Shown: positions 27,317 to 37,172, counted from the stretch's first letter. The stretch is 64,000 nucleotides of DNA from Macrococcoides epidermidis (GCF_042659445.1 NZ_JBHSSR010000006.1), one strand, 5' to 3'. Notes: generated by a model from the sequence alone, not told the origin. Numbers and translations are program-made.

Positions 27317-28503
27317 TCTTTTGTTGTTTTTAAGTAATCGAATGATTTTTTTATGCGGTCAAGACCTTCTAATAATTTATCTTCACTACACGCGACATTA
27401 AATCTAAAATGTGTACTTGCCGATAATTCGTAAGTATTACCGATACCCGTCGCAATCTTTCCGACATTCTGTAAGGCATCCTGTACTTCCATTTCACTAA
27501 ATCCACTCTTCTCAAAATCAATCCAGGCTAAAAATGTAGCATCCGGCTTCTGGAAAAATAAACAATCAGACAGATGATCTGCAATGTAATCTTCTACGAG
27601 GGTCATATTATTATCGATATGCTGATTAAGCGCATCGACCCAGTCGCCACAATCTAAGTAAGCTGTTTGAATAACAGTTAAGGCAACTAAATTTACTGCC
27701 GCTAAACCATACACAGACATCACTTTCGTATTAATTGTCTCGCGCATATATTTATCTTTTGTTATAAAGTATGCATGCGGAATGCCAGAAACATTAAATG
27801 TCTTACCTAAACATGTCGTCACTAACATCTGTTCATAGTCATGCATATATTTTGCAAGTGTTTCGTGTTGACCGCGACGCACAAAATCCATATGAATTTC
27901 ATCAGCAATGATATACACATTATATTTCTTACAGATTTCAATAATCTTTAAAAGTTCCTGCTCAGAAAACACTTTACCTGTTGGGTTATGTGGATTGCAT
28001 AATAAGAACACTTTATTTTGAGGCATCTGACACAGATATTCAAACTGTACAAAGTCCATCGTGTATTCGTAACCATCAAAGTAAAGTTCACTTTCAACAA
28101 TCATACGTTTATTACCGTTAATCAGATTGATAAAGTTGTTATAGGAAGGTGTATTAAGGATAACACCATCACCTTCATTAGTCAGGATACGTATTGCTTC
28201 TGTCACAGTAAAAAGCACTGATGGCGAATAGAATAGATCTTGTTTAAGAATATTTGTATTAAATCGGTTACTATACCATTGTTTAACCGGCGTATAGAAT
28301 GCATCATTTTTCCAACTCGTATATCCGAAAATTCCGTGTTCCAGGCGATTAGCGATAGACTTTGTAATCTTTTCCGGCGTTTTAATATCCATATCTGCTA
28401 TCCAGAAGGGCATTAAATCTCTACGCTGATAGATTAATGGAATCATTTCAGTTTGAACTGCATTTGTATTTAAACGGTTAACATTTTCATTAAAATTATA
28501 CAT
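27301..28503 (-). CDS. patB: MalY/PatB-type PLP enzyme (putative C-S lyase)
   Basis: This 400-aa fold-type I PLP protein has FWIADMDIKTP at the N-terminus, LCNPHNPTGKVF, IADEIHMDFV (cofactor Asp) and TTCLGKTFNVSG with the PLP lysine. These motifs match MalY/PatB, which act as cystathionine beta-lyases or C-S lyases, or as aminotransferases. The start at 28503 follows a strong SD (GGAGGAAA); the longer frame begins with an unsupported TTG. Its position near a cystine-type importer fits sulfur amino-acid metabolism, but that is inference. Confidence 0.87.
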   Translation of the reverse strand: MYNFNENVNRLNTNAVQTEMIPLIYQRRDLMPFWIADMDIKTPEKITKSIANRLEHGIFGYTSWKNDAFYTPVKQWYSNRFNTNILKQDLFYSPSVLFTVTEAIRILTNEGDGVILNTPSYNNFINLINGNKRMIVESELYFDGYEYTMDFVQFEYLCQMPQNKVFLLCNPHNPTGKVFSEQELLKIIEICKKYNVYIIADEIHMDFVRRGQHETLAKYMHDYEQMLVTTCLGKTFNVSGIPHAYFITKDKYMRETINTKVMSVYGLAAVNLVALTVIQTAYLDCGDWVDALNQHIDNNMTLVEDYIADHLSDCLFFQKPDATFLAWIDFEKSGFSEMEVQDALQNVGKIATGIGNTYELSASTHFRFNVACSEDKLLEGLDRIKKSFDYLKTTKEKEAQ

Positions 28504-28569
28504 AGTTTCCTCCAGTTCAGAAAATTCTCTCAATATATCAAGTCTACACTAAATAAAGCATAAAAAAAA

Positions 28570-28600
28570 GATGAGACACTTATAATGTCTCATCATTTAA
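28570..28600 (-). terminator. Terminator of trmB
   Basis: A 9-bp stem (GATGAGACA / TGTCTCATC) is followed by eight T on the minus strand. Confidence 0.8.
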
Positions 28601-28614
28601 TAATGCTTCAAATG

Positions 28615-29250
28615 TTATTTAAAACTTGCTTCAAGTCGGTTGATTCTAAAACCTTTAGCAGAAAATTTCTCTTCGTACTCTGTCTTGATATTATCAGCCG
28701 GTTCATTATCATGAAGATTTAAATTGATATTTTTGAGTTTCATACCAAACTGACTCATACTTTCAATAGAAAATTCAAATAGTCCTTGATTATCTGTCTT
28801 GAAGTGAATTTCACCATCATCTTTCAGGATCGTCTTATAAACTGATAAGAAATTAGCATGTGTTAAACGACGTTTGGCATGTCGTGTCTTCGGCCATGGA
28901 TCTGAAAAGTTTAAATAGATGCGGTCAATTTCTCCAGGATTAAATATTTCAGTCAGCTTCTCAGCATCAACTGTCAATAATCGTAAGTTTTTAATATCCT
29001 GCTCTATCGCTTTTTCTACAATACGAATCATTACATTCTTATCTCGTTCAATACCGATATAATTGATTGCTGGATTTGCTTTTGCCATCTCAGTAATAAA
29101 TCTACCCATACCGCTTCCGACTTCTATATGAATCGGCTGAACTTTTTCAAACCATGATGTGATATTGTCTTTTTGTGACAGGTCGATACTTACAATATCA
29201 CGATGTTCAAGCAGATAATCTTCTGCCCACGGTTTATTACGCATTCTCAT
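28615..29250 (-). CDS. trmB: tRNA (guanine-N7-)-methyltransferase
   Basis: This 211-aa SAM-dependent enzyme makes m7G46 in tRNA. It has the SAM motif EVGSGMGRF (about residues 37-45), YIGIERDKNVM and the TrmB signature NFSDPWPKTRHAKRRL (about 113-128). AAAGGAG is the SD. It follows ytmP by 13 bp, the order found in Bacillus. Confidence 0.96.
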   Translation of the reverse strand: MRMRNKPWAEDYLLEHRDIVSIDLSQKDNITSWFEKVQPIHIEVGSGMGRFITEMAKANPAINYIGIERDKNVMIRIVEKAIEQDIKNLRLLTVDAEKLTEIFNPGEIDRIYLNFSDPWPKTRHAKRRLTHANFLSVYKTILKDDGEIHFKTDNQGLFEFSIESMSQFGMKLKNINLNLHDNEPADNIKTEYEEKFSAKGFRINRLEASFK

Positions 29251-29263
29251 GTATGTTGCTCCT

Positions 29264-30058
29264 TTAAATAAATCTATTCTGTGTTAAAACTTCATCTAAA
29301 AACTTCAACCATTCGTTCATATCGTGGTAACGACTCTTCTCCTCATACCACTCTACCATCGCAATCGCCTGTATAATCGTATACCATTTCATACGTTTCT
29401 CTAAATCGATTGTATAGTTAATACCGTAATCAGCAAGCCACGCTTCCCAGTCAACTTCTTTGCTATACGTATATAAAATCATACCAATATCAATCGCAGG
29501 ATCCGCAATCATTGCACCTTCCCAGTCAACAATAAACAGTTCATCCTGATCTGAAAGTAACCAGTTATTATGATTCACATCGCCATGACAGACAGTATAA
29601 AACTGACTATCTAGATTAGGCATATGTTCTTCTAAGTAAATTAAAGCTTTTCTAACCGTATGATGTGCTAATACATTGCGTGAAAGAGAACTATTAATTT
29701 TCTTAAGTAAGATGTGAGGATACATCGGTTTCATTTCTAAACGTTTTAACATATTAAGTAAAGGTTTAGAGCGATGAATTTTTCTGAGGAGTTTCGCAAC
29801 ACGCTTGGAACCCATTTCTTCGTGTGTCAATGATCTTCCATTCTTCCAATGTTGAGCGGTAACGACCTCGCCCGTTTCAATACGTTTTGTCCATACGAGC
29901 TTAGGTACGATACCCTCAGCAGATAACGCTGCTAAGAATGGCGAAGAATTTCTTTTAAGAAATAATTTGCGGCCATCCTGCTCTGCCATATATGCCTCTC
30001 CAGAAGCGCCACCAGCGGAATCTAATGTCCAACCAAGCTGATAGAAATGTTCCAACAT
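29264..30058 (-). CDS. ytmP: Aminoglycoside/choline-kinase-like phosphotransferase (YtmP)
   Basis: This 264-aa protein kinase-like fold of the APH/choline kinase group has the catalytic loop CHGDVNHNNWLL and the metal site IVDWEGAMIADPAIDIG. It would phosphorylate a small molecule; the substrate is unknown. I place the start at the ATG at 30058 with GGGAGG 5 nt upstream, one residue after an in-frame GTG. It is cotranscribed with trmB. Confidence 0.86.
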   Translation of the reverse strand: MLEHFYQLGWTLDSAGGASGEAYMAEQDGRKLFLKRNSSPFLAALSAEGIVPKLVWTKRIETGEVVTAQHWKNGRSLTHEEMGSKRVAKLLRKIHRSKPLLNMLKRLEMKPMYPHILLKKINSSLSRNVLAHHTVRKALIYLEEHMPNLDSQFYTVCHGDVNHNNWLLSDQDELFIVDWEGAMIADPAIDIGMILYTYSKEVDWEAWLADYGINYTIDLEKRMKWYTIIQAIAMVEWYEEKSRYHDMNEWLKFLDEVLTQNRFI

Positions 30059-30085
30059 GTTCACCTCCCACAGTAGAAAAAAGAA

Positions 30086-30116
30086 AAGGCAATGAGAAAT
30101 AATCTCTTGCCTTATT
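30086..30116 (-). terminator. Terminator of the pepV-dat unit
   Basis: The interrupted hairpin AAGGCAA..GAGA / TCTC..TTGCCTT is followed by TTTTCTTTTTT on the minus strand. The remaining bases up to the dat stop show no gene. Confidence 0.65.
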
Positions 30117-30241
30117 TTTAGTTCGAACGTTTTAACGACTTATTTAAATTTTATAACCTTTTATAAAAATATTCAAGTCAAACTTTTTTAAGCGTACTGA
30201 ATATATGTTCAAATGTAATTCATTGTGTAATATGATGCCTT

Positions 30242-31081
30242 TTAGGCGTGATTTGTGATAATATGCTCATCAAACTTGCTTTGCAGACGCTTCGTAATCG
30301 GACCAACCTGACCCTGATTAACATTCTCACCATCAATCTCAGTAATCGGCATTACTTCCTGTGTTGTACTCGTCAAGAATACTTCATCCGCATCCTTTAA
30401 CGCTTTCTCATCAAATGTAAATTCTTCAAAAGCAATACCTTCAGCATCTGCAATCTGTTTAATGACACGACGTGTAATACCGTTTAAGATGAAATTATTT
30501 GCAGGATGCGTAATGATTTTCTCATCTTTAACGATGAATATATTGCTTGATGCGCCTTCTGTAACAATACCGTTACGTATTTGGATCGCCTCTTTTGCAC
30601 CATTGGTTACCGCTTTTTGTTTATTCATAATGTTACCAAGCAGATTCAAACTTTTAATATCACAGCGTAACCATCGAATATCTTCAGTCGTAATCGCTTT
30701 CACACCTTGCTGAAGATCCTGCATCGGACGTTCTGCAGTATTGGTATAAAGTAATAAATTTGGTTGAGTATCTGTTGGATACATATGATTTCTAACTGCA
30801 TCTCCTCGTGTTAACTGAACATAAATTGTACCGTTATCTATTTCATTTTCCTTGATAAGCTGATTACAAATTTCGATATATTCCTCAACAGAATAGGGAC
30901 TTGTTATTTCTATTTCATTTGCACTACGTACGAGTCGTTCGAAATGTTCAGTGGCTGTAAATAAAGTGCCATGGTATACTCGCACGACTTCATATACACC
31001 ATCTCCAAACTGGATGCCACGATCGTTGTAACTGATTTTCGTATCATCAGACACATAACTGCCATTAATAAAAACTACCAT
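30242..31081 (-). CDS. dat: D-alanine aminotransferase
   Basis: This 279-aa fold-type IV PLP aminotransferase interconverts D-Ala and D-Glu for peptidoglycan. It shows YNDRGIQFGDGVYE (about residues 19-32), TEDIRWLRCDIKSLNLLGN with the PLP lysine, and TEGASSNIFIV. The ATG at 31081 is chosen because AAGGTGA lies just upstream and the protein then aligns at its N-terminus with staphylococcal Dat; an in-frame GTG lies three codons earlier. It starts 1 nt after the pepV stop, so the two are coupled. Confidence 0.93.
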   Translation of the reverse strand: MVVFINGSYVSDDTKISYNDRGIQFGDGVYEVVRVYHGTLFTATEHFERLVRSANEIEITSPYSVEEYIEICNQLIKENEIDNGTIYVQLTRGDAVRNHMYPTDTQPNLLLYTNTAERPMQDLQQGVKAITTEDIRWLRCDIKSLNLLGNIMNKQKAVTNGAKEAIQIRNGIVTEGASSNIFIVKDEKIITHPANNFILNGITRRVIKQIADAEGIAFEEFTFDEKALKDADEVFLTSTTQEVMPITEIDGENVNQGQVGPITKRLQSKFDEHIITNHA

Positions 31082-31082
31082 T

Positions 31083-32495
31083 TTACTCACCTTCTACACA
31101 TACAGAGTGGATTGCTTCTAAATAAATCGCTGTCGCATCAAATAATTGTTTCTTGCTGATATATTCATTTTTTTGGTGCATTAAATCTTCTGATTCTTTA
31201 AACATCGCACCAAATGCTACACCTTTTTCCAGGTTACGTGCATATGTTCCACCACCGATAGTATACGGTTCTGTCATATCTCCAGTCTGGTTACGATATG
31301 CTGTTAATAACTTTTGAACGAATGGATCATTTTTATCGACATAGTGAGGAACCTGGTGCGTTTCAATTTCAATTTCAAAGCCATCTTTAGCAATCTGTTC
31401 TTCAAATTTCTTAATTTCAGTTTCAAAATCAAAACCGTTTGGATAGCGTAAGTTTACACCATAATGTCCGCCATCAACGTCCGTATAACTAATTACACCA
31501 TAGTTAGTAGTTAACTGACCCATTTCTTCAGTTTCATAAGCCATACCTAGCTTCTCACCAAAGTGAGAAGCAAATAAATATGTATCACCAAAGTTAACGA
31601 ATGACTTTGCTTTCTTATCTAGATCTAATGTATTTAAGAAATTAACAAGATATAGACCAGCGTTCACACCTTTAAATGGTTCCATACCATGAACTGACTT
31701 TCCTTCAATTTGAAGTGAAATCTGACCGTTCTCTACGAATTGTTTCCCTGTTAATTTGTTGTTTAATAAATATCCTTCAAAAGCTTGAATGACAGCATCC
31801 ATCTTTTCTTTAACTTCGATTTTTGCTTCTGCAAAATCCGGGACCATATTGTATCTTTCACCAGCTTTAAATGCCTTTAATTCCACTTCTGGTGCTGTTT
31901 CGCTTTCTTCATCACTATTTTGAATAATATCAAATGTTGTGATACCTTTTTCACCGTGAATTAATGGGAAATCAGCATCCGGTGCAATCCCTAGATCAGG
32001 CATCGGTTCAGTTTCAAAATAACGGTCCGTACATTTCCAGCCTGATTCTTCATCAGTACCGATAATGATATGGATGCGTTTTTTCCAGTCTACTTTCATG
32101 TCGTCTAAAATTTTAATAGCGTAATACGCAGCAATTGTTGGTCCTTTGTCATCTAAAGTACCACGTGCAATAATTTTATCCTCAGTTACGACAGCCTCAA
32201 ATGGATTACTATCCCATCCACTACCTGCAGGTACTACGTCAACGTGACATAATATACCGAAAATATCCTCACCATTACCTGCTTCGATACGTCCAGCGAT
32301 ATGATCGATATCCACTGTCTCGTATCCATCACGTTGTGCTAATTCATACATATAATCTAAAGCTTTTCGTGGGCCTGGTCCAACAGGATTTTCACTATCA
32401 GCTAAACTGTCATCACGTACACTTTCTATATTTAATAAACCCGTAAGGTCTTCAATAATTTTATCTTCATATTGTGCAACTTTTTCTCTCCACAT
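31083..32495 (-). CDS. pepV: Dipeptidase PepV (Xaa-His type)
   Basis: This 470-aa M20 zinc peptidase has metal ligands GILCHVDVVPAGSGW (about residues 80-94) and GTLDDKGP (about 117-124, bridging Asp), the catalytic Glu pair DEESGWKC, and the lid-domain residues VHGMEPFKG. It cleaves dipeptides in the cytosol. The dipeptidase-dat pair is conserved in staphylococci. No signal peptide is present. Confidence 0.94.
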   Translation of the reverse strand: MWREKVAQYEDKIIEDLTGLLNIESVRDDSLADSENPVGPGPRKALDYMYELAQRDGYETVDIDHIAGRIEAGNGEDIFGILCHVDVVPAGSGWDSNPFEAVVTEDKIIARGTLDDKGPTIAAYYAIKILDDMKVDWKKRIHIIIGTDEESGWKCTDRYFETEPMPDLGIAPDADFPLIHGEKGITTFDIIQNSDEESETAPEVELKAFKAGERYNMVPDFAEAKIEVKEKMDAVIQAFEGYLLNNKLTGKQFVENGQISLQIEGKSVHGMEPFKGVNAGLYLVNFLNTLDLDKKAKSFVNFGDTYLFASHFGEKLGMAYETEEMGQLTTNYGVISYTDVDGGHYGVNLRYPNGFDFETEIKKFEEQIAKDGFEIEIETHQVPHYVDKNDPFVQKLLTAYRNQTGDMTEPYTIGGGTYARNLEKGVAFGAMFKESEDLMHQKNEYISKKQLFDATAIYLEAIHSVCVEGE

Positions 32496-32582
32496 AATGA
32501 TTCCTCCTAATGCTTGTATATTCCTATATTACATGATACATAAAGGAATTCAAAATAATAATCGTAAAATTTATCAAAATAA

Positions 32583-32606
32583 AAAGCCAGCATGCGCTGA
32601 CTTTTA
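32583..32606 (-). terminator. Terminator of the YtxH-like 148-aa gene
   Basis: AAAGCCAGC / GCTGACTTT with a 4-nt loop and one mismatch is followed by TTTTTATTTT on the minus strand. Confidence 0.65.
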
Positions 32607-32614
32607 TAGCGTTA

Positions 32615-33061
32615 TTATTTTAATTCGTCTTTAGATACGGCATTAGGATTTTTTTCAGCAACTTCTTTGTCTGTTACGACATGGATGTTGTTCGCTCCAC
32701 CTTCGTCGTCAAAGTTTTGTTTTTCTTCTTCAACAGTAACATCTTTTTTAGTTAATTTATCAGCTAATGGTGCCGCTTTTTCTTTTAACGGAGCAACTTT
32801 TTCTTCAACTTTAGAAGTTAAGTTTGCTTTGTAAGCATTTGGATCTTCTTTCGCTTTGTTGATTTCTTCTTTCGCTACTTGTTGTAAGTTAGCAGCTTTG
32901 CCTTTAGCGTTATCTGCATAACCTTTAGGATCTTGTTTCGCTTTGTTGTATTCTTCTAATACTTTATCTCTGTTTTCTTTTTTTGAAAGGAATGCTGCTA
33001 CTGCAGTACCACCAATAACTAATGCTGCTTTTAATAAACCTGTTTGATTGTTGTTCGCCAT
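32615..33061 (-). CDS. Small YtxH-like stress protein
   Basis: This 148-aa protein has a short hydrophobic helix (LLKAALVIGGTAVAAFLS) followed at once by KKENRDKVLEEYNKAK. A highly charged Lys/Glu/Ala-rich helical region follows, with two related segments (YNKAKQDPKGYADN and INKAKEDPNAYKAN). The layout recalls the YtxH protein at 14122-14661. The ATG at 33061 has AAGAGGTG 6 nt upstream; the longer frame begins at a GTG that is part of this SD. The function is unknown. Confidence 0.75.
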   Translation of the reverse strand: MANNNQTGLLKAALVIGGTAVAAFLSKKENRDKVLEEYNKAKQDPKGYADNAKGKAANLQQVAKEEINKAKEDPNAYKANLTSKVEEKVAPLKEKAAPLADKLTKKDVTVEEEKQNFDDEGGANNIHVVTDKEVAEKNPNAVSKDELK

Positions 33062-33129
33062 GTTAAACACCTCTTCTTTTGATTTGTACTGTAATTATAC
33101 CCAAGGTGTAATGGTCTAAACATTTATAA

Positions 33130-33840
33130 TCATTTTCTTACTAAATTAATTTCATTCTGCATTAATTTCTTATATTCTCCAGGCTTTAAGCTACTATCTA
33201 AAGACAAATCACCCATCTTAATACGTTTTAGGTAAGTTACTTTCATACTTACTGCCTCAAACATTCTTTTCACTTGATGAAACTTACCTTCCTGGATTAC
33301 AAGTTCTATTTCACTTGTATTATTATTCGTATCAACTGAAAGACACGTTAAATCACCAGGCATAGTATGATACCCATCATCTAAAGTTACGCCTTGAGCA
33401 AATTGTTCCACCGTGTGATCAGTGACAATGCCGTCAATTTTGGCATAATACGTTTTATTCACATGTTTCTTAGGACTCAGCACGTCATGCGAGAACTGAC
33501 CATCATTGGTTATGATGAGCAACCCTTCTGTATCTTTATCCAGTCTGCCGACCGGATGCAGGTCATAATGATCCAGCCCTGTAATAAGGTCAATGACTGT
33601 CTTATCTTTATCATGTGTGCTTGAAACTACGCCAGCCGGTTTATTAAGCATAAGATAGATAAAGGGTTCAAAGTGAATCATCTCACCTTGAACCTTTATG
33701 ATATCTTTTTCCGGATTAATTTTAATATCTGATTTCGTGACAACTTCCTCATTAACCGTAATCACTTTTTTCTTGAGAAATGCCTTAACATCTTTTCGTG
33801 AGCCTACGCCATGGTTGCTTAAAAATTTATCAAGTCTCAT
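33130..33840 (-). CDS. 16S rRNA pseudouridine synthase (RsuA family)
   Basis: This 236-aa protein has an S4 RNA-binding domain (residues 1-55, RLDKFLSNHGVGSRKDVKAF) and a pseudouridine synthase domain with the catalytic GRLDKDTEGLLI (Asp about 102). It probably modifies U516 of 16S rRNA like RsuA. The ATG overlaps the flippase stop (ATGA), so translation is coupled. Bacillus YtzG occupies the same position. Confidence 0.92.
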   Translation of the reverse strand: MRLDKFLSNHGVGSRKDVKAFLKKKVITVNEEVVTKSDIKINPEKDIIKVQGEMIHFEPFIYLMLNKPAGVVSSTHDKDKTVIDLITGLDHYDLHPVGRLDKDTEGLLIITNDGQFSHDVLSPKKHVNKTYYAKIDGIVTDHTVEQFAQGVTLDDGYHTMPGDLTCLSVDTNNNTSEIELVIQEGKFHQVKRMFEAVSMKVTYLKRIKMGDLSLDSSLKPGEYKKLMQNEINLVRK

Positions 33841-35459
33841 CGCGTTAACCTATTTCTTAAAGATTGGATACGTGAACCGAAGAATTGATCGGCTAAACGT
33901 GATTTCATCGATAATGATGCATAGACTAAAGCACCGACTACTGCTCCAATCACTAAAATGATAAGTGCATCCAGTTTATTGGAAACTGTGAGGAATTGCA
34001 TTAAAATGACATAAACGATTTGTACAACTAGTACCATAATTAAGCTGTATAACGTAATCATCAACATTTGACGGGCAGTCGTTCGATACTGGAATCCCGC
34101 ATATTTCTTGATGACATAAAGATTACAAACAATATTAAAGGTCATCGCAATCGCAGTCGCAAGTACTGCGCCTACTGTATGGAATACCATAATTAACGGG
34201 ATATTAATCACTAATTTAACAAGGAGCGCAGCAAGCACGATATAAACCGTTAAATTTTGTTTATCAATACCCTGCATCATCGCAGCAGTTACAGAAACAA
34301 GCGCAAGTAAAATGCCTACAGGTGCATAATAAAATAGAATATTATTCGCAATTGGATTATAGCTGTAAAATACCGTATAAAGTGGTGCAGCTAATACCAT
34401 AATACCTAATGAAGCTGGCACTGTAAGAAACATCAGTAAACCGAAAGTCGTTTTAATCTGATGATGCATTTCTTTAATCTTGCCTGATGCATGTGTTCTT
34501 GTAATTGACGGAACAAGACTAATTGCAAACCCTCCAGCAAGTGAAGTCGGAATCATAACAAGTTTATTAGATGTCGTATTTAATATTGTAAGGAGCATAT
34601 CATTCATTTTTCCAGGCACACCTGCTAAACCTAATGCATAGTTATGTGTAAACTGATCAATCGTTGTATAAAGCGGCACACACAAACTTACGATAACGAA
34701 TGGAATACTGTACTTTAATATTTCTTTATACATACTACCGTAACTAACATCAGTATTAGAATCATCGGAATCAACCATCTTGTCGATAAATGGTTTACGC
34801 TTTCTCCAGTAATACCAAAGTGTTAGAATTGCAGCGACCGCACCGATTGCTGCTGCAAATACAGCAATCTCATTAGCCAGTAGCATTGATTTATTCATAA
34901 CGTTAAGGACAACGAACGTACCTCCTAGTAAAAATAGTATACGTGCAATTTGTTCAATAACTTGTGACACCGCTGTTGGTCCCATTGAATCATAACCTTG
35001 AAATATTCCACGCCATGTCGCTAAGAAAGGAATAAACAACACTGCAAATGAGATGATGCGAATAATCTCGGTAATATCTTCAACAGTCCATTTACCTTCA
35101 GAACCAGCAAGTGATGCCTCAGCAATCATCGGACTTAAAAAGTAAAGAATAACAAAGCCTAAGAAACCAGTGATACCCATTACTAATAATGATGACTTAT
35201 ATAGTTTATAGCTAACTTTATAGGCACCAATCGCATTATACTTCGAAACATATTTAGCTACCGCTAACGGTATCCCACCTGCAGCTACAGTAAGCATAAC
35301 TACATATGGTGGATAAGCCATATTATATGGTGCTAAATTTTCTTCACCACCGATAATGGCATAGAACGGAATAATATAAAGTATCCCTAAAATCTTAGTA
35401 ATAAAAATACTTGCCGTTAATAAGAACGTACTTCTGACAAGTGAATCTTTCTGTGACAT
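33837..35459 (-). CDS. ytgP: Polysaccharide/lipid flippase of the MOP superfamily (YtgP)
   Basis: This 540-aa integral membrane protein has about 14 transmembrane segments. Its N-terminus SLVRSTFLLTASIFITKILG and the stretch LSLVPSITRTHASGK, which follows GGFAISL, are MOP-family features. Bacillus YtgP belongs to the MurJ/Amj lipid II flippase group, so lipid II or polysaccharide export is likely. It overlaps the pseudouridine synthase gene downstream. Confidence 0.9.
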   Translation of the reverse strand: MSQKDSLVRSTFLLTASIFITKILGILYIIPFYAIIGGEENLAPYNMAYPPYVVMLTVAAGGIPLAVAKYVSKYNAIGAYKVSYKLYKSSLLVMGITGFLGFVILYFLSPMIAEASLAGSEGKWTVEDITEIIRIISFAVLFIPFLATWRGIFQGYDSMGPTAVSQVIEQIARILFLLGGTFVVLNVMNKSMLLANEIAVFAAAIGAVAAILTLWYYWRKRKPFIDKMVDSDDSNTDVSYGSMYKEILKYSIPFVIVSLCVPLYTTIDQFTHNYALGLAGVPGKMNDMLLTILNTTSNKLVMIPTSLAGGFAISLVPSITRTHASGKIKEMHHQIKTTFGLLMFLTVPASLGIMVLAAPLYTVFYSYNPIANNILFYYAPVGILLALVSVTAAMMQGIDKQNLTVYIVLAALLVKLVINIPLIMVFHTVGAVLATAIAMTFNIVCNLYVIKKYAGFQYRTTARQMLMITLYSLIMVLVVQIVYVILMQFLTVSNKLDALIILVIGAVVGALVYASLSMKSRLADQFFGSRIQSLRNRLTR

Positions 35460-35616
35460 AACTTCATCCCTATCTTTTTTAAAATAAAAGCTTCATAAAT
35501 GATTAAACCCATTTTCAATGTAGATTATCATACCACCATTATAAATTTTTAACTACTGAATTCATATATTTTACCATAAATAAAATGTATAATAATTGAA
35601 AATGGAGGTATCAAAT

Positions 35617-36864
35617 ATGTATCAGACAATTGTCATAGGTGGTGGCCCTAGTGGATTGATGGCTGCAATCAGTGCGAGCGAAAATAATAACAAAGTCTTA
35701 CTTATCGATAAAAAAGATCAGCTAGGTCGTAAATTACAAATATCCGGTGGTGGACGTTGTAATGTTACAAATAACGTCACTCATGAAGAACTAATTAAAC
35801 ATCTGCCTGGTAACGGTAAGTTTTTATATAGTGCATTTAATACATTCGATAATTATGCCATCATCGAATATTTCGAAAATCTTGGTGTCGCTTTAAAAGA
35901 AGAAGACCATGGTCGTATGTTCCCTGTATCCAATAACGCAAAGGATGTTGTCAACGCCCTTAAACAACAACTTATCAATAATAAGGTGGAAGTTCGAACA
36001 ACGACAAAGGTTGAATCTTTAATCATAGAAGAAGATAAGATTAAAGGTGTGATGCTATCAGATAACATACCTGTATATTCAGAAAAAGTCATTATCGCGA
36101 CCGGTGGCAAATCTGTACCGCATACCGGTTCTACTGGAGATGGCTACGTATTTGCACAGCAAGCAGGACATACGATTACCGAGCTGTTTCCTACCGAAGT
36201 ACCAATCACATCAAGTGAACCATTCATAAAATCTAAGATACTACAAGGACTTAGTCTGCAAAATGTCGGGTTAAGTGTATTGCGTAAAAATGGTAAACCA
36301 CGCATTACCCATCAAATGGATATGTTATTTACACATTTCGGAATATCAGGACCAGCAGCTCTTCGCTGTTCACAATTTATTTATCACGAGCAAAAAAGTC
36401 AGAAGAAACAAGAGATACAGATGATGATTGATGTATTTCCAGACATGACTATCGGTCAACTTACACAACACATCGAAAAAATCATTAATGATAATAAAGA
36501 TAAAGCCATCAAAAATAGTCTAAAAGGTTTGGTGCAGGAACGTTATTTACATTTTTTACTGGAACGTGCTGAAATTAACCTTGAAGAAAATGGTCATCAT
36601 ATCAAAAAAGAAAGTCTTAAGACATTTATAGCTCTATTAAAAGGATTTGCATTTACCGTTAACGGTACATTATCAATTGATAAAGCGTTTGTTACCGGCG
36701 GTGGTGTTACTGTAAAAGAAATCGTACCAGCAACGATGCAGTCTAAAATACATGATAATCTTTATTTTTGTGGTGAAGTGTTAGACATACATGGCTATAC
36801 TGGTGGTTATAATATTACAAGTGCACTAGTCACTGGTTATGTTGCCGGAATGAGCTGCAGATAA
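35617..36864 (+). CDS. ytfP: HI0933-family NAD(P)/FAD flavoprotein (YtfP)
   Basis: This 415-aa flavoprotein has the N-terminal dinucleotide fold VIGGGPSGLMAA, the family signature KLQISGGGRCNVTN (about residues 43-56), IIATGGKSVPHTGSTGDGY and the C-terminal FAD-binding VTGGGVTVKEI and FCGEVLDIHGYTGGYN. The ATG at 35617 follows GGAGG by 8 nt, so I drop seven residues of the longer frame. The reaction of the family is not established. It is convergent with the rhodanese gene across the 62-bp hairpin array. Confidence 0.9.
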   Translation: MYQTIVIGGGPSGLMAAISASENNNKVLLIDKKDQLGRKLQISGGGRCNVTNNVTHEELIKHLPGNGKFLYSAFNTFDNYAIIEYFENLGVALKEEDHGRMFPVSNNAKDVVNALKQQLINNKVEVRTTTKVESLIIEEDKIKGVMLSDNIPVYSEKVIIATGGKSVPHTGSTGDGYVFAQQAGHTITELFPTEVPITSSEPFIKSKILQGLSLQNVGLSVLRKNGKPRITHQMDMLFTHFGISGPAALRCSQFIYHEQKSQKKQEIQMMIDVFPDMTIGQLTQHIEKIINDNKDKAIKNSLKGLVQERYLHFLLERAEINLEENGHHIKKESLKTFIALLKGFAFTVNGTLSIDKAFVTGGGVTVKEIVPATMQSKIHDNLYFCGEVLDIHGYTGGYNITSALVTGYVAGMSCR

Positions 36865-36886
36865 AACTAAATATAATGAAACAATT

Positions 36887-37155
36887 CCGGATACGCTTAG
36901 TATCCGGAATTGTTGCTTTACATATTATTAAATTTGGTTTCATCTTTGCCGGATACTCCTAGTATCCGGAAATGTTGGCTACATATCCATCAAATTTAAC
37001 TTCATCTTTGCCGGATACTCCTAGTATCCGGAAATGTTGGCTACATAACCATCAAGTTTAACTTCATCTTTGCCGGATACTCCTAGTATCCGGAAATGTT
37101 GGCTACATATCCATCAAATTTAACTTCATCTTTGCCGGATACTCTTAGTATCCGG
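36887..37155. repeat. Five-copy 62-bp tandem hairpin array
   Basis: A 21-bp hairpin (8-bp arms CCGGATAC / GTATCCGG, 5-nt loop) occurs at 36887, 36949, 37011, 37073 and 37135, exactly 62 bp apart. The 41-bp spacers after copies 2 and 4 are identical, the one after copy 3 differs at two positions, and the one after copy 1 is clearly more diverged. Loops vary (GCTTA, TCCTA three times, TCTTA), yet all ten arms are intact. The array fills the 308-bp gap between convergent ytfP and the rhodanese gene. No ORF or T run accompanies the inner copies. Confidence 0.95.
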
Positions 37156-37172
37156 AAATGCCTGCCACACAT

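Noticed and set aside
36887..37155. Possible CRISPR array (21-bp repeats, 41-bp spacers)
   Set aside because: The spacers are near-identical copies of one another and no cas gene is present, so it is a tandem repeat, not CRISPR.
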